64,000 nucleotides of DNA from Glaciihabitans tibetensis (GCF_003003265.1 NZ_PVTL01000002.1:398738-462737); one strand, 5' to 3'; counted from the first letter of the stretch, positions 26,539 through 37,102 are shown. The notes: a model not told the origin generated them from the letters alone. Translations and numbers: made by a program.

Positions 26539-27570
26539 ATGACTGACTCCGGTGGTCCCTTGGCCCGGGTGAGCTATCTACCCGGTGCCAACCGACCACC
26601 GGAGCAGGCAGCTTCCCCCGCCAGCCCTGCGAAGAGCCGCCGTGCTCCGGGTCCAGGCGCCTCAGGTGCCGATGCCTCAGGTGCCGATACCTCAGGTGCC
26701 GATACCTCAGGTGCCGATACCTCAGGTGCCGATACTCCGCGGGCAGATGCCCCACGTGGCGCTACTCCAGGTGCCGACACCCGCGATGACGACGGCTGGT
26801 ACGTCGAGCCATCTGCTGCGCCCGTGCGGCGAGGCCCCACGTTTGTCCCGACCGTAGTTTCAGATGCCTCCGCAGCTTCACGTGCCACCGGGGCCGCAGA
26901 TGTCACTGGGGCCGCAGAAGCGGCGGTGTCGCCGCGCGAATCGCCCGCGATGAAGAAGATGCGGGCTCTGGTGGAGGCTGCGGCGGACAGCGCGGAGCAC
27001 AGGCCCGCGGGTCGTGAGCGCCGCCCCTACGGACAGAAGTCGTACGCCGAAGACCCCATAGAGGCCGACGATGCCCCGCTCAGTGCTGCCGAGATGGCCG
27101 CGCGCGCCGAGCGAGTGAGCATGAGCGCGCTCACGCGCAAGGGGATGTCCTCCTGGGAGATGGCGGAGCGCCTCCGGTCTCAGGATCTCGACGCGGAGAC
27201 CGTTGCAAATGAGGTCGCACGCCTTGAGGGCGTTGGCCTGCTCAATGATTTCGAACTTGCCGAAACCCTGGTGCGCACGCTCCAAGACAGGAAGGGCCTC
27301 GGACGCAGTGGTATCACGGCCGAGTTGCGTCGTCGTCACGTCGAGCAATCGGCGATCGACGAGGCGCTGGAAGCACTCGACTCGGACGACGAGACTGCGC
27401 GGGCTCTCGAGATCGCTCTCAAGCGCGCACCCCAGCTGCGCTCGCTCGACAGTGCAACCGCCCACCGCCGCCTGAGCGCGTTTTTGATGCGCAAGGGATA
27501 TTCGGGGTCGGCCATCTCCGCGGCAGTTGCGGGTGCGCTGGAGCCAGGACGCGGGCCGCGCTTCCGTTGA
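26539..27570 (+). CDS. recX: RecX regulatory protein with a long repeat-bearing N-terminus
   Basis: 343 residues, ATG 2 bp after recA. The RecX domain of three-helix repeats occupies about 190-343 (ALTRKGMSSWEMAERL; GLLNDFELAETLVRTL; FLMRKGYSGSAISAAV). It binds RecA filaments and inhibits RecA. The first 185 residues are a low-complexity extension with about five copies of SGADT/SGADA encoded by 15-bp repeats, making the protein about twice the usual length. Co-transcription with recA is implied. Confidence 0.93.
   Translation: MTDSGGPLARVSYLPGANRPPEQAASPASPAKSRRAPGPGASGADASGADTSGADTSGADTSGADTPRADAPRGATPGADTRDDDGWYVEPSAAPVRRGPTFVPTVVSDASAASRATGAADVTGAAEAAVSPRESPAMKKMRALVEAAADSAEHRPAGRERRPYGQKSYAEDPIEADDAPLSAAEMAARAERVSMSALTRKGMSSWEMAERLRSQDLDAETVANEVARLEGVGLLNDFELAETLVRTLQDRKGLGRSGITAELRRRHVEQSAIDEALEALDSDDETARALEIALKRAPQLRSLDSATAHRRLSAFLMRKGYSGSAISAAVAGALEPGRGPRFR
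26661..26735 (+). repeat. Five in-frame 15-bp tandem repeats in recX
   Basis: Units ctcaggtgccgatac start at 26661 (one base different), 26676, 26691, 26706 and 26721. Length changes by whole units would keep the frame. Confidence 0.9.
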
Positions 27571-27683
27571 CTTGGGCGGCGTGTGCGCTGACTCGGACTG
27601 AGTGACCCAGACAGCGTTTGTGCGCCGTCGGGCACCGTGGTTCGGTGCTGGCGAACTGCGCCGCGATCTACACTTGGTGAACC

Positions 27684-29234
27684 ATGACTCTTCTCGCTCC
27701 GGCCCCCGTCACCACCGCGCAACGTACGTACGAAGTGCGCACCTACGGCTGCCAGATGAACGTCCACGACTCGGAGCGCCTCAGCGGTTCGCTTGAGGCT
27801 GCGGGCTACGTGCGTGCCGATGGAGGCCAAGCCGACGTTGTGGTCATCAACACCTGCGCCGTGCGGGAGAACGCCGACAACAAGCTGTACGGCAACCTCG
27901 GCATGCTTGCGTCGGTGAAGAAAACGCACGAGGGAATGCAGATCGCCGTCGGCGGCTGCCTCGCGCAGAAAGACAAGTCGACGATCCTCGCCAAAGCGCC
28001 GTGGGTGGACGTTGTTTTCGGCACCCACAACATGGGCGCGTTGCCGACGCTGCTCGAGCGGGCCCGCCACAACGGCGAGGCGCAGCTCGAAATTCTTGAG
28101 TCACTCGAGGTGTTCCCGTCGACGCTGCCCACCCGGCGGGAATCGACCTACAGCGGTTGGGTATCCATTTCGGTCGGCTGCAACAACACGTGCACCTTCT
28201 GCATCGTGCCGGCGCTGCGCGGCAAGGAGAAGGACCGTCGTCCCGGCGACGTGCTGGCTGAGATCCAGGCGCTGGTGGACGACGGCGCCATCGAGGTGAC
28301 GCTGCTCGGACAGAACGTCAACTCCTACGGCGTCGAGTTCGGCGATCGTCTCGCTTTCGGCAAGCTCCTCCGCGCCGCAGGCACAATCGAGGGTCTTGAG
28401 CGTATCCGCTTCACGAGTCCGCACCCCGCCGCGTTTACCGACGACGTTATCGATGCAATGGCGGATACGCCGTCCGTCGCTCCGCAGCTCCACATGCCTC
28501 TGCAGTCCGGCTCTGACCGCATCCTCAAGGCGATGCGCCGGAGTTACCGCTCGGAGAAGTTCCTCGGCATTCTGGACCGCGTGCGGGCCAAGATCCCTCA
28601 CGCGGCGATCAGCACCGACATCATCGTCGGTTTCCCCGGGGAAACGGAGGAGGATTTCCTGGAGACCATGCGCGTAGTCCGCGCTGCGCGATTCGCCACA
28701 GCCTTCACGTTCCAGTACTCGATCCGGGAGGGAACCCCGGCCGCAACCATGCCTGACCAGGTGCCGAAGGCCGTTGTACAGGAGCGCTTCGAACGCCTGA
28801 TGGCTCTTCAGGACGAAATCTCCTGGGAAGAGAACAAGAAACTCATCGGTCACGACGTCGCCGTGCTCGTCTCGGCAGACGAGGGGAAAAAGCATGCGGC
28901 CACCAACCGCCTGTCTGGGCGTGCGGAAGATTCTCGGCTGGTGCACTTCGACGTGCCGGCCGGCAGCATGATTCCGCGCCCGGGTGACGTCGTCACCGTG
29001 GCCATCAGCCAGGCTGCGCCGTTCCACCTCATCGCAGACTCAACGGACGGCTCGGCCCTGCGCATCCGCCGCACCCGTGCCGGTGACGCCTGGGACAGGG
29101 CGGAGGCCGCTAGTTGCGGCGTGCCTGCGCCGGCGTCAGGAGCGCCAGCAGAGCCGGGGCGGGTGTCGCTCGGGCTCCCGACGCTGCGCATCGGTACGTC
29201 TCCGATCTACGACCTGAACGACGGCCTGCGCTAA
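27684..29234 (+). CDS. miaB: tRNA-2-methylthio-N6-dimethylallyladenosine synthase
   Basis: 516 residues, ATG at 27684, nine nt behind TACACT (27669-27674). The N-terminal cluster cysteines lie in [22 protein letters not shown] and GGCLAQ, the radical-SAM CX3CX2C in [12 protein letters not shown] (about 166-177), and a TRAM domain follows (about 390-455). It methylthiolates i6A37 in tRNA after MiaA, whose gene follows 4 bp downstream. The C-terminal 60 residues are a poorly conserved tail. Confidence 0.96.
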   Translation: MTLLAPAPVTTAQRTYEVRTYGCQMNVHDSERLSGSLEAAGYVRADGGQADVVVINTCAVRENADNKLYGNLGMLASVKKTHEGMQIAVGGCLAQKDKSTILAKAPWVDVVFGTHNMGALPTLLERARHNGEAQLEILESLEVFPSTLPTRRESTYSGWVSISVGCNNTCTFCIVPALRGKEKDRRPGDVLAEIQALVDDGAIEVTLLGQNVNSYGVEFGDRLAFGKLLRAAGTIEGLERIRFTSPHPAAFTDDVIDAMADTPSVAPQLHMPLQSGSDRILKAMRRSYRSEKFLGILDRVRAKIPHAAISTDIIVGFPGETEEDFLETMRVVRAARFATAFTFQYSIREGTPAATMPDQVPKAVVQERFERLMALQDEISWEENKKLIGHDVAVLVSADEGKKHAATNRLSGRAEDSRLVHFDVPAGSMIPRPGDVVTVAISQAAPFHLIADSTDGSALRIRRTRAGDAWDRAEAASCGVPAPASGAPAEPGRVSLGLPTLRIGTSPIYDLNDGLR

Positions 29235-29238
29235 CGCC

Positions 29239-30144
29239 GTGCTTGTCGCGATCGTTGGTGCGACGGGCACCGGTAAGTCCGCACTGTCACTGGACATCGC
29301 GTCATCTCTCGCGGAGCGCGGTCGTGCCGCCGAGATTGTGAACGCGGATGCAATGCAGCTGTACCGCGGAATGGACATCGGCACGGCGAAATTGCCGGTG
29401 AGCATGCGCCGCGGCATCCCGCATCATATGTTTGATGTCCTGTCTGTCGCGGACGAGGCGAGCGTCGCCGACTACCAAACCAAAGCTCGCGCGGCGATCG
29501 CTGATGTCCAGTCTCGTGGCGCGGTGCCGATTCTGGTGGGCGGGTCCGGCCTGTACGTGTCGAGCGTGCTCTACGACTTCCGGTTTCCCGGCACAGACCC
29601 CGTGATTCGCGAGCGCCTGGAACAGGAGCTGGTGGAGCGCGGACCCGGAGCGCTGCACCAGCGGCTCAAACTGCTCGACGCAGACGCCGCGAACGCGATC
29701 GGACCGAGCAACGGGCGAAGACTGGTGCGCGCGCTCGAGGTCATCGAGATCACCGGTGAGCCGTTCGGCTCGGGGCTGCCGGACGAATCGTCGTTCAGCC
29801 AGCCGACTACGGTCATCGGGGTGTCCGCGCCGCGTCCGATCCTCGTCGACCGGCTGGACGCTCGTGTTCGCCAGATGTGGGAGGACGGCCTCCTCGACGA
29901 AGTGGAACGCATCGGCGCCGCCACCATGGGAGTCACCGCCAGTCGGGCGATCGGGTACGCGCAGGCAATTGCCCAGATTGACGGGCGGATGCCGGGTGCC
30001 GAGGCTATCGAGCAGACTGCAGCATTGACCCGGCGGTACGCCCGCAGGCAGGTTGGCTGGTTCCGTCGGTACCCAGCAACGACCTGGGTGGACTCTGACG
30101 ACCCGCTTCGCCTTCAGGTATCGCTCGATAGAATCGGGTTGTGA
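29239..30144 (+). CDS. miaA: tRNA dimethylallyltransferase
   Basis: 301 residues, GTG start. P-loop [13 protein letters not shown] at residues 6-18, then [17 protein letters not shown] (DMAPP/tRNA recognition) and the C-terminal [13 protein letters not shown]. It prenylates A37 of tRNAs reading UNN codons, the substrate of MiaB. It overlaps dapF by 4 bp (GTGA). Confidence 0.96.
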   Translation: MLVAIVGATGTGKSALSLDIASSLAERGRAAEIVNADAMQLYRGMDIGTAKLPVSMRRGIPHHMFDVLSVADEASVADYQTKARAAIADVQSRGAVPILVGGSGLYVSSVLYDFRFPGTDPVIRERLEQELVERGPGALHQRLKLLDADAANAIGPSNGRRLVRALEVIEITGEPFGSGLPDESSFSQPTTVIGVSAPRPILVDRLDARVRQMWEDGLLDEVERIGAATMGVTASRAIGYAQAIAQIDGRMPGAEAIEQTAALTRRYARRQVGWFRRYPATTWVDSDDPLRLQVSLDRIGL

Positions 30145-31019
30145 GTACAACACTGCGTTTCACCAAAGGCCACGGCACGGGCAACGATTTTGTGCTGTTT
30201 TCTGACCCGGACGGTGTCATCAACCTCACTCCGGACCAGATTGCGGCCATCGCGGACCGCCACTTTGGGGTGGGTGGCGACGGGGTGATCCGTGCGGTGC
30301 GGTCGCGTCACATCGCCGACGGCGCTGCGGCCCTCGCCGAGGATGACTCCGCGGAGTGGTTCATGGACTATCACAACGCCGATGGCAGCGTTGCAGAAAT
30401 GTGCGGCAACGGAATCCGGGTGTTTGCCCGTTACCTCTTCGAAAACGGACTAGCCGAGCTGGCCGACGGCGACACGATGGCGATCGGCACGCGCGGCGGC
30501 GTGCGCGACCTGCAGCGCAACCTGACCGGATTCCAGGTGGACCTCGGCCGGTGGCGTCTGGCCGGAGGAGAGCCGCTCGTTCGGGCACGCAACCTCAAGG
30601 TGGGCCGCCCGGGGCTCGGAATTGACGTCGGCAACCCGCACGTTGTTGTCGCCCTCGCGAGCGACGAGGAGCTCGACACCGCCGACCTGAGCTACATCCC
30701 GCACCTTGATCCGGAACCTGCCGACGGCGCGAACGTTGAGTTCGTGGTTCCCGCCGACCCGATGGTCAAAAATGGCGTCGGCTACATCCGTATGCGGGTG
30801 CACGAACGGGGGAGTGGGGAGACCCTGTCCTGCGGTACCGGGGCGGCCGCGGCTGCCCTCGCGGTGCGGCACTGGGCCGGCGCTGGCGCCCCGAACCAGT
30901 GGAGCGTTCAGGTTCCCGGTGGCACTGTGGGGGTGCGCATGTTCCCGACCGAGGACGGCGAGCATGTATCACTCAGCGGTCCCGCCGAGCTGGTGTTCGA
31001 GGGCGACCTGTCGGTCTGA
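30141..31019 (+). CDS. dapF: Diaminopimelate epimerase
   Basis: 292 residues, GTG overlapping the miaA stop. The two catalytic cysteines are in [14 protein letters not shown] (about 91) and [13 protein letters not shown] (about 231). It interconverts LL- and meso-diaminopimelate for lysine and peptidoglycan. The miaA-dapF-hflX order is an actinobacterial feature. It converges with a methyltransferase gene. Confidence 0.96.
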   Translation: MSTTLRFTKGHGTGNDFVLFSDPDGVINLTPDQIAAIADRHFGVGGDGVIRAVRSRHIADGAAALAEDDSAEWFMDYHNADGSVAEMCGNGIRVFARYLFENGLAELADGDTMAIGTRGGVRDLQRNLTGFQVDLGRWRLAGGEPLVRARNLKVGRPGLGIDVGNPHVVVALASDEELDTADLSYIPHLDPEPADGANVEFVVPADPMVKNGVGYIRMRVHERGSGETLSCGTGAAAAALAVRHWAGAGAPNQWSVQVPGGTVGVRMFPTEDGEHVSLSGPAELVFEGDLSV

Positions 31020-31048
31020 CCCGCCGGGAGACGGAGCGCCGGTTGCCG

Positions 31049-31657
31049 CTAACCCCGGTGAGCACGCAGGACTCGGAAGCCCTTGCTGATGTTTTCACGG
31101 GTGAAGGAGAACTCGTCCCCGAATGTTTCCTCCATCCAGCGGTGGAGCGAATCGGAGCCGAGGTTGCGCTGCACAACCAGCCAGGCGTCAGCGTCCGGCT
31201 CAAGCCTCGCCATCCACTTTTCGAGCATTCCGTGCAGCACTACTTTGCCTACCCTGATGGGCGGGTTTGACCAGATCGTTCCGAAAGAGATGTCGTCAGG
31301 AACATTTTCGGGCCGCACGGCGTTCACATTAGTAAGGCCGAGCGTTTCAGCATTCCGTCGCACGAGGTCCAGCGCGCGTTCGTTGACGTCCACGGCCCAC
31401 ACGGTCGCCAGCGGGGATTGCAGCGCGAGGGTCAGCGCTATTGGTCCCCATCCGCACCCGAGATCCAAAAGGTCTCCCTCTGATGGGGGTGCGGGAACAC
31501 TGCCGAGCAGCACCTGAGTGCCCAGATCGATCCGCTCGGGGCTGAAGATTCCACCGGCGGTGGTGAGCTCGTACTCCGTGCCATTGAGGCGGGCATGAAA
31601 CTGCCGGAGCTTGGCCTCACTCTCTGGGGTGGAGGAGAAGTAGTGCTCATTGACCAT
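31049..31657 (-). CDS. Class I SAM-dependent methyltransferase (RsmC-like)
   Basis: 202 residues, ATG at 31657. SAM motif I is DLGCGWGPIAL (about 67-77) and the catalytic loop SNPPIRVGK (about 131-139) matches RsmC/RlmG-type guanine-N2 rRNA methyltransferases. It has only the catalytic half of E. coli RsmC. It is divergent from hflX across 40 bp. The target base is not determined by sequence. Confidence 0.88.
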   Translation of the reverse strand: MVNEHYFSSTPESEAKLRQFHARLNGTEYELTTAGGIFSPERIDLGTQVLLGSVPAPPSEGDLLDLGCGWGPIALTLALQSPLATVWAVDVNERALDLVRRNAETLGLTNVNAVRPENVPDDISFGTIWSNPPIRVGKVVLHGMLEKWMARLEPDADAWLVVQRNLGSDSLHRWMEETFGDEFSFTRENISKGFRVLRAHRG

Positions 31658-31697
31658 CTAGAGAACTTACCGAAACTAGAAGCTAGGGTTTAACCAA

Positions 31698-33242
31698 ATG
31701 ACCAACGACACACAGAACGACCACAAAACGAACCAGCCCGACGACGCCGTCGGCCGCGTTCTCGCACGCGATGATGCGCGCTCCTCCGGCTATACCGTGT
31801 TCGGTTCTGGGCGAGCCGACGCTCTTCAGGCTGACTCCCACTACGAGGGCGACCGCGACGGCGACCAATTCGATCGTGAGGACCGCGCAGCGTTGCGGCG
31901 TGTGCAGGGCCTGTCCACCGAGTTGCAGGATGTCACGGAGGTTGAGTACCGCCAGCTCCGCCTCGAGAACGTGGTGCTGATCGGTATCTACGCGGGCAAC
32001 GTCACCGAGGCGGAGAACTCTCTCCGGGAGCTTGCCGCCCTGGCGGAGACCGCGGGTGCGCAGGTGCTTGACGGGCTGCTGCAGCGACGCCCCAACCCCG
32101 ACCCGAGCACTTACCTTGGTCGGGGTAAGGCACAGGAACTCAAGGGCATCGTCGCCGCGCTCGGCGCGGATACCGTCATTGCGGACTCCGAGCTGGCCCC
32201 CAGCCAGCGCCGTGCGTTGGAAGACGTCGTCGGCGTCAAGGTGATCGACCGTACCGCCGTCATCCTCGACATCTTCAGCCAGCACGCAAAGAGCCGTGAG
32301 GGTAAGGCGCAGGTGGAGTTGGCTCAGCTTGAGTACCTGCTGCCCCGTCTGCGCGGTTGGGGTGAATCGATGTCCCGACAGGCCGGTGGCCAGGTCGGCG
32401 GAGCCGGAGCGGGCATGGGTAGCCGTGGACCGGGTGAGACCAAGATCGAACTGGATCGCCGCCGCATTCACACTCGGATGTCCAAGCTGCGCAAGCAGAT
32501 CAAGGGATACGCGCCGGCGCGGGAGGCGAAGCGGGCAAACCGCAACCGCTTTGACGTTCCCAGCGTCGCCATCGCGGGATACACAAACGCCGGCAAGTCG
32601 TCGCTGCTCAACCGCGTCACATCCGCCGGGGTCTTGGTGGAAAATGCGCTTTTTGCCACGCTGGATGCCACGGTGCGCAAGTCCGTCACCGAGCAAGGAA
32701 TTCCGTTCACCTTCACCGACACTGTCGGGTTCGTACGCAACCTGCCTCACCAGCTGGTCGAGGCGTTCCGGTCGACGCTCGAGGAGATCGGCGAATCCGA
32801 CGTGGTCGTCCATGTTGTCGACGGTTCGCATCCGGATCCAGGCAGCCAGTTGGCCACCGTACGCGACGTGATCGGTGAGGTCGGGGCTCGCGATATCCCC
32901 GAGATAGTGGTGTTCAACAAAAGCGACCTGGTAGATGACAACACGCGGCTCCTGTTGCGTGGACTTGAGCCCACAGGCATTTTCGTGTCCGCTCGCACCG
33001 GTGAGGGCATCGAGGAGCTTCTCGCGCGCATTGCTGCGGAGGTCCCGGCACCGCAGGTCGAGATGACCCTCCTCGTTCCGTATGACCGCGGCGAAGTGAT
33101 CTCACGACTCCACGTGGGTGGGCGGGTGTTGGCGACCGAGTACCTCGAAGAGGGAACGCGCGTCGTCGCGCTGGTTCATCCGCAGAACGTCGAGGCGCTC
33201 ACCGGCTTTGCCGACGCGGCCAGGGTGCACGCGAGCGCCTGA
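31698..33242 (+). CDS. hflX: Ribosome-associated GTPase HflX
   Basis: 514 residues, ATG at 31698. The N-terminal HflX domain (YLGRGKAQELK), the Gly-rich linker (GGQVGGAGAGMGSRGPGET) and the G domain with G1 GYTNAGKSSLLN (about 294-305), G3 DTVGFVRNLP and G4 NKSD are present. It splits stalled or stressed ribosomes. It ends at a bidirectional terminator shared with lexA. Confidence 0.96.
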   Translation: MTNDTQNDHKTNQPDDAVGRVLARDDARSSGYTVFGSGRADALQADSHYEGDRDGDQFDREDRAALRRVQGLSTELQDVTEVEYRQLRLENVVLIGIYAGNVTEAENSLRELAALAETAGAQVLDGLLQRRPNPDPSTYLGRGKAQELKGIVAALGADTVIADSELAPSQRRALEDVVGVKVIDRTAVILDIFSQHAKSREGKAQVELAQLEYLLPRLRGWGESMSRQAGGQVGGAGAGMGSRGPGETKIELDRRRIHTRMSKLRKQIKGYAPAREAKRANRNRFDVPSVAIAGYTNAGKSSLLNRVTSAGVLVENALFATLDATVRKSVTEQGIPFTFTDTVGFVRNLPHQLVEAFRSTLEEIGESDVVVHVVDGSHPDPGSQLATVRDVIGEVGARDIPEIVVFNKSDLVDDNTRLLLRGLEPTGIFVSARTGEGIEELLARIAAEVPAPQVEMTLLVPYDRGEVISRLHVGGRVLATEYLEEGTRVVALVHPQNVEALTGFADAARVHASA

Positions 33243-33258
33243 CTCACGCGCTCGACCA

Positions 33259-33298
33259 AAAAGAACCGCGCACGGCAGCTGCCGTGCGCGGTTCTTTT
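33259..33298. terminator. Bidirectional terminator between hflX and lexA
   Basis: A 40-bp perfect palindrome (20-bp arms meeting at 33278/33279) with A-runs and T-runs at its ends, so it can stop transcription from both convergent genes. A second 8-bp hairpin lies at 33329-33347 on the lexA side. Confidence 0.93.
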
Positions 33299-33368
33299 GT
33301 CGATGTTTTACTCGCGTCTGGTGCCCGTCGCGTCTGGGACAGACGCGCGTCAGACGACGAGGCTTTCG

Positions 33369-34049
33369 TTAGATCGAACGGAGAACCGCGACAACCTTGC
33401 CGAGCACAACCGCGTGATCGCCAACAATCGGCTCGAAGTTGGTGTTGCGCGGCAGCAGCCAAGTGTGGCCGTCGCGCTGGCGGAAGACTTTCACCGTGGC
33501 TTCGTCGTCGAGCATCGCGGCAACGATGTCACCGTTCTCAGCCGTCTGCTGCTGGCGAACCACCACCCAATCCCCATCGCAGATCGCAGCGTCGATCATT
33601 GACTCACCAACGACCTTCAACATGAACAGCTCGCCCTTGCCGACGAGCTGGCGCGGCAACGGGAAGATCTCGTCGATTTGCTGCTCTGCGGTTATGGGCA
33701 CACCGGCGGCAATGCGGCCGACGAGCGGCACCATTGCAGCGTCGCCGATTGAGGGTGTTGTGTCAGCGGTGACTTCGGACGGCTGGAGGTCGATCAATAT
33801 CTCGATCGCACGAGGCCGATTCGGGTCACGGCGGAGGTAGCCGCTCAACTCGAGCTGACCCAGCTGGTGCGTGACGCTGGAGAGCGACGAAAGTCCGACC
33901 GCATCGCCGATCTCGCGCATGCTCGGTGGGTATCCGCGTGTGGTCACCGACCGCTGGATGGCTTCGAGGATCGCCCGCTGCTTATCGCTGAGGCTCTTGC
34001 GGCGTCGCGTCGCCGGGCGTTCGCCCCGGGCCGAAACTGTGTCATCCAT
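33369..34049 (-). CDS. lexA: LexA repressor
   Basis: 226 residues, ATG at 34049; the open frame extends 60 codons upstream across its own SOS box and is not used. N-terminal winged HTH ([20 protein letters not shown]), cleavage site Ala-Gly in RIAAGVPI, catalytic Ser in [11 protein letters not shown] and Lys in DEATVKVF. It represses SOS genes until RecA triggers self-cleavage. It is divergent from the LysM gene; each direction has an SOS box. Confidence 0.96.
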   Translation of the reverse strand: MDDTVSARGERPATRRRKSLSDKQRAILEAIQRSVTTRGYPPSMREIGDAVGLSSLSSVTHQLGQLELSGYLRRDPNRPRAIEILIDLQPSEVTADTTPSIGDAAMVPLVGRIAAGVPITAEQQIDEIFPLPRQLVGKGELFMLKVVGESMIDAAICDGDWVVVRQQQTAENGDIVAAMLDDEATVKVFRQRDGHTWLLPRNTNFEPIVGDHAVVLGKVVAVLRSI

Positions 34050-34127
34050 GGTTCTCCAGAAATGTCGGTGGTGTCTGGTTGAGTCAATTCCAGACAATCG
34101 AAACTGTATCCACTTCACACGCGAATA

Positions 34128-34141
34128 GAAACACCCGTTCG
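34128..34141 (-). promoter_or_regulatory. SOS box of lexA
   Basis: On the minus strand CGAACGGGTGTTTC fully matches the actinobacterial LexA consensus, 79 bp before the lexA start; TACAGT (34103-34108, minus) is a plausible -10. Confidence 0.8.
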
Positions 34142-34199
34142 AGTGTGTCGCAAAGAAATTCGTCAGAATCTTCGAATTCTTGTTGAAATCTGGCACAAT

Positions 34200-34213
34200 C
34201 GAAGATACGTTCG
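34200..34213 (+). promoter_or_regulatory. SOS box of the LysM gene
   Basis: CGAAGATACGTTCG matches the LexA box with one mismatch (G for C at position 5). It lies between a possible -35 (TGGCAC, 34191-34196) and -10 (TATAAA, 34215-34220). Confidence 0.65.
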
Positions 34214-34224
34214 GTATAAAGCTT

Positions 34225-34258
34225 CGCATCCGGCGCTCCCGGCCGAGCGCCGGATGCG
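34225..34258 (+). promoter_or_regulatory. 14-bp hairpin at the 5' end of the LysM mRNA
   Basis: Perfect stem 34225-34238/34245-34258 with a 6-nt loop. With the TATAAA -10, transcription would start almost exactly at the base of this stem, so it may protect the 5' end. Confidence 0.7.
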
Positions 34259-34305
34259 GATTACACAGACAGTACGAATCGCAGCGTAGGGCCGATCACA
34301 GCACC

Positions 34306-34359
34306 ACCGCAGTACCCATCACTACCGCAGTACCCATCACTACCGCAGTACCCATCACC
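34306..34359 (+). repeat. Three 18-bp tandem repeats in the LysM leader
   Basis: accgcagtacccatcact starts at 34306, 34324 and 34342 (last base differs in the third). They end 33 bp before the start codon. Confidence 0.9.
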
Positions 34360-34392
34360 AAGTACGCAGCACCCAGTTCTCGAGGAGACGAC

Positions 34393-34758
34393 ATGAGCAT
34401 CACAGTCAAGACAGGCAGCCAGGAGTTCGCAGCCCGCCCGACCGCTCCGCGTTTGCGCATTACCGCGCGCGGCCGCGCTGTACTGACGGCGGTGGTGGCG
34501 CTCCCCGTCGTGGTTCTGATCGTTCTGATGGCGCTCAACGGCGGCGGAGCGATTGCCACCGGTTCCGCTCCGTCAGAGCCACTGCAGTCGGTCACGGTGA
34601 TGGCCGGCGATTCCCTCTGGGACCTGGCCGAGGACATTGCGCCAGAAGCCGATCCCCGCGAGGTCATCGCCGACCTTGTATCGCTCAACACCCTCGTGTC
34701 CGCGGAGGTGCGACCCGGGCAGCAGCTCGATGTCCCGCGGGAATACAGCAACCACTAG
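34393..34758 (+). CDS. Membrane-anchored LysM protein, SOS-linked
   Basis: 121 residues. ATG at 34393 has CGAGGAGA upstream. A basic N-terminus and one TM (about 33-56) lead to an extracytoplasmic LysM domain (about 70-118) with VTVMAGDSLWDLAEDIAP. Its position divergent from lexA with an SOS box matches the SOS-induced division inhibitor genes of mycobacteria (Rv2719c/ChiZ) and Corynebacterium (divS). A role in halting division after DNA damage is therefore likely but inferred. Confidence 0.85.
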   Translation: MSITVKTGSQEFAARPTAPRLRITARGRAVLTAVVALPVVVLIVLMALNGGGAIATGSAPSEPLQSVTVMAGDSLWDLAEDIAPEADPREVIADLVSLNTLVSAEVRPGQQLDVPREYSNH

Positions 34759-34766
34759 AGGCACCT

Positions 34767-34772
34767 TAAGAT
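34767..34772 (+). promoter_or_regulatory. -10 hexamer for a leaderless hisC transcript
   Basis: TAAGAT followed by 6 nt and GTG at 34779. Confidence 0.5.
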
Positions 34773-34778
34773 TGGTCA

Positions 34779-35855
34779 GTGACCTCTCTCGCTGACCTAC
34801 CCATTCGTGATGATCTCCGTGGACTGACGCCATATGGTGCCCCGCAGAAATCCGTTCGTATCGCTCTGAACGTCAACGAGAACACCCATCCGATCCCTGA
34901 GGCTGTCGCGCAGAGCATCGTGGAGGCCCTGGCCGCGGCGATACTCCAGGTAAACCGCTATCCCGATCGCGAATTCGTAATCCTCCGAGACAGCCTCGCG
35001 AATTACCTGGGTCACGGCTTGACGCGTGACAACGTCTGGGCCGCCAACGGGTCCAACGAGGTTCTCCAACAGATTCTCCAGGCCTTTGGTGGACCGGGCC
35101 GGACTGTCCTCGGATTTCCCCCCACCTATTCGATGCACTCGATCATCGCGTCGGGCACTGGTACGCGGTGGGTCGAGGGAACCCGTGATGACGAGTATCG
35201 AATCTCGCCAGAGACCGCCGTGCGGTGGGTCACGGAAACGAGCCCGGACGTCATCTTCTTCTGCTCACCCAACAATCCCACCGGCACGCCATTGTCGCTT
35301 GAGACAATCGCCGCCGCCTATGACGCGACCGACGGCATGGTGGTTGTCGACGAGGCCTACGCGGAGTTCGCCCAAGACGGTCTCCCCACGGCGCTGAGTC
35401 TCCTGGCGGGCAGGGAGCGGCTGATCGTCTCGCGCACCATGAGCAAGGCATTCGCCTTCGCGGGCGCGCGGGTTGGATACATGGCGTCGCACCCGTCGGT
35501 CACGGATGCGATGCGACTCGTACGTCTGCCGTACCACCTCTCCGCTTTGACTCAGGCGGCTGCGGTTGCAGCGCTCGCACACACGCCGGAGATGCTCGCG
35601 ATGGTCGACGACATCAGAACCCAGCGAGACCGGCTCCTCGTGGAGCTGCCCAAGCTGGGCTACACGGTGCACGACAGTGCGTCAAACTTCGTGCTGTTCG
35701 GCGGGGTTTCCGACCCGCACGCTCTGTTTGAGCGCTTGCTGGAGGATGACATCATCATCCGTGACCTGAGTATCGAGGGTCACCTGCGTGTCACCGCTGG
35801 CACAGAAGCGGAGACCACGGCGTTCCTCGACGCGCTCGGTAGGATTGCACGATGA
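34779..35855 (+). CDS. hisC: Histidinol-phosphate aminotransferase
   Basis: 358 residues, GTG start. The PLP lysine lies in [17 protein letters not shown] (about 227) and [11 protein letters not shown] near the N-terminus is typical. It converts imidazole acetol-phosphate to histidinol-phosphate. hisD, usually directly upstream, is absent here; lexA and the LysM gene take that position. It overlaps hisB by 4 bp (ATGA). Confidence 0.95.
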   Translation: MTSLADLPIRDDLRGLTPYGAPQKSVRIALNVNENTHPIPEAVAQSIVEALAAAILQVNRYPDREFVILRDSLANYLGHGLTRDNVWAANGSNEVLQQILQAFGGPGRTVLGFPPTYSMHSIIASGTGTRWVEGTRDDEYRISPETAVRWVTETSPDVIFFCSPNNPTGTPLSLETIAAAYDATDGMVVVDEAYAEFAQDGLPTALSLLAGRERLIVSRTMSKAFAFAGARVGYMASHPSVTDAMRLVRLPYHLSALTQAAAVAALAHTPEMLAMVDDIRTQRDRLLVELPKLGYTVHDSASNFVLFGGVSDPHALFERLLEDDIIIRDLSIEGHLRVTAGTEAETTAFLDALGRIAR

Positions 35856-36457
35856 CGACGACACGCACCGCGCACATCAAGCGTGACACCAGCGAGTCGA
35901 GCATCGATCTGACGATCGACCTCGACGGGAGTGGGCAATCGTCCATCAGTACCTCCGTACCGTTCTTCGATCACATGCTGACGGCCTTCGCCAAGCACGC
36001 GTTGGTAGATCTGACGGTGGTTTCGACCGGTGACACCGAAATCGACGTTCACCACACGGTGGAAGACACCGGCATCGTACTCGGCAAGGCAATAGCGCAG
36101 GCGCTCGGCGACAAGACCGGGATCTCCCGGTTTGGCGACGCTCTGGTACCCCTCGATGATGCGCTCGCGCAAGCGGTCGTCGATGTCTCCGGTCGTCCGT
36201 ACCTCGTGCACACCGGTGAACCGGCAGGTTTCGAATTGCACCTCATCGGTGGCCACTTCACGGGGTCGATGGTGCGTCACGTCTTCGAGGCGATTGCCTT
36301 CCACGCCGGGCTGACGGTGCACGTCACAGTCCTGGCTGGCAGAGACCCGCACCACATCGCAGAGGCTGAGTTCAAGGCTTTTGCGCGCGCCTTCCGTCAG
36401 GCCGTAGCGCGTGACGAGCGCGTATCCGGTGTGCCGTCGACCAAAGGAGCGTTGTAG
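35852..36457 (+). CDS. hisB: Imidazoleglycerol-phosphate dehydratase
   Basis: 201 residues, monofunctional as in actinobacteria (no phosphatase domain). Metal-binding histidine motifs [23 protein letters not shown] and [16 protein letters not shown] are present. It is coupled to hisC by the overlap and followed by hisH after 2 bp. Confidence 0.96.
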   Translation: MTTTRTAHIKRDTSESSIDLTIDLDGSGQSSISTSVPFFDHMLTAFAKHALVDLTVVSTGDTEIDVHHTVEDTGIVLGKAIAQALGDKTGISRFGDALVPLDDALAQAVVDVSGRPYLVHTGEPAGFELHLIGGHFTGSMVRHVFEAIAFHAGLTVHVTVLAGRDPHHIAEAEFKAFARAFRQAVARDERVSGVPSTKGAL

Positions 36458-36459
36458 GT

Positions 36460-37092
36460 ATGGCCGCACCCTCCGTTGTTGTACTCGACTACGGTTCGGG
36501 CAACGTTCACTCCGCAGCGAAAGCACTCGAGGCGGCGGGCGCTCGGGTAGAGCTGACGGCCGACCGCGATCGGGTTGCTGCGGCAGACGGTTTGCTCGTT
36601 CCCGGTGTCGGTGCCTTCTCGGCCGTGATGAATTCGTTGAACGCTGCGCGCGGGGCTGAGTTGATCGACCGGCGCCTCGCCGGTGGTCGGCCGGTTCTCG
36701 GTATCTGCGTAGGGATGCAGGTGATGTTTGAGGGCGGTGTCGAGCGTGGGAACAGCACGCCGGGATTGGGGGAGTGGCCCGGAGTTGTCAGCCAACTCGA
36801 AGCCCCGATTCTTCCGCACATGGGTTGGAATACCGTCGATGCGCCTGAGGACTCGCGACTATTCGAAGGTCTCCGCGATGAGCGCTTCTATTTCGTGCAC
36901 TCTTTTGCCGCGCAGCAGTGGACGCTCGACGTCCTCCCTCCGTTTCCCGTGCCGCGCCTTACCTGGGCAGAACACGGTTCGCGGTTCCTCGCGGCAGTGG
37001 AAAACGGGTACCTGTCGGCAACCCAGTTCCACCCCGAAAAATCTGGAGCGGCTGGTATCCAGCTGCTGCGCAACTGGATCGGCACCCTCTAA
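36460..37092 (+). CDS. hisH: Imidazole glycerol phosphate synthase, glutaminase subunit
   Basis: 210 residues. Catalytic Cys in [11 protein letters not shown] (about 83) and the His-Glu pair in [10 protein letters not shown] (about 192) mark a class I glutamine amidotransferase. It feeds ammonia to HisF, whose gene is not in this window. Confidence 0.96.
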   Translation: MAAPSVVVLDYGSGNVHSAAKALEAAGARVELTADRDRVAAADGLLVPGVGAFSAVMNSLNAARGAELIDRRLAGGRPVLGICVGMQVMFEGGVERGNSTPGLGEWPGVVSQLEAPILPHMGWNTVDAPEDSRLFEGLRDERFYFVHSFAAQQWTLDVLPPFPVPRLTWAEHGSRFLAAVENGYLSATQFHPEKSGAAGIQLLRNWIGTL

Positions 37093-37102
37093 GCCTGATC
37101 CC

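Noticed and set aside
25415..26755. 446-codon open frame antisense to recA
   Set aside because: Shadow of recA and of the recX repeat; its N-terminus is just the reverse reading of that repeat.
33369..34229. LexA with a 60-residue N-terminal extension
   Set aside because: The extension covers the lexA SOS box and promoter; the family start is MDDTV at 34049.
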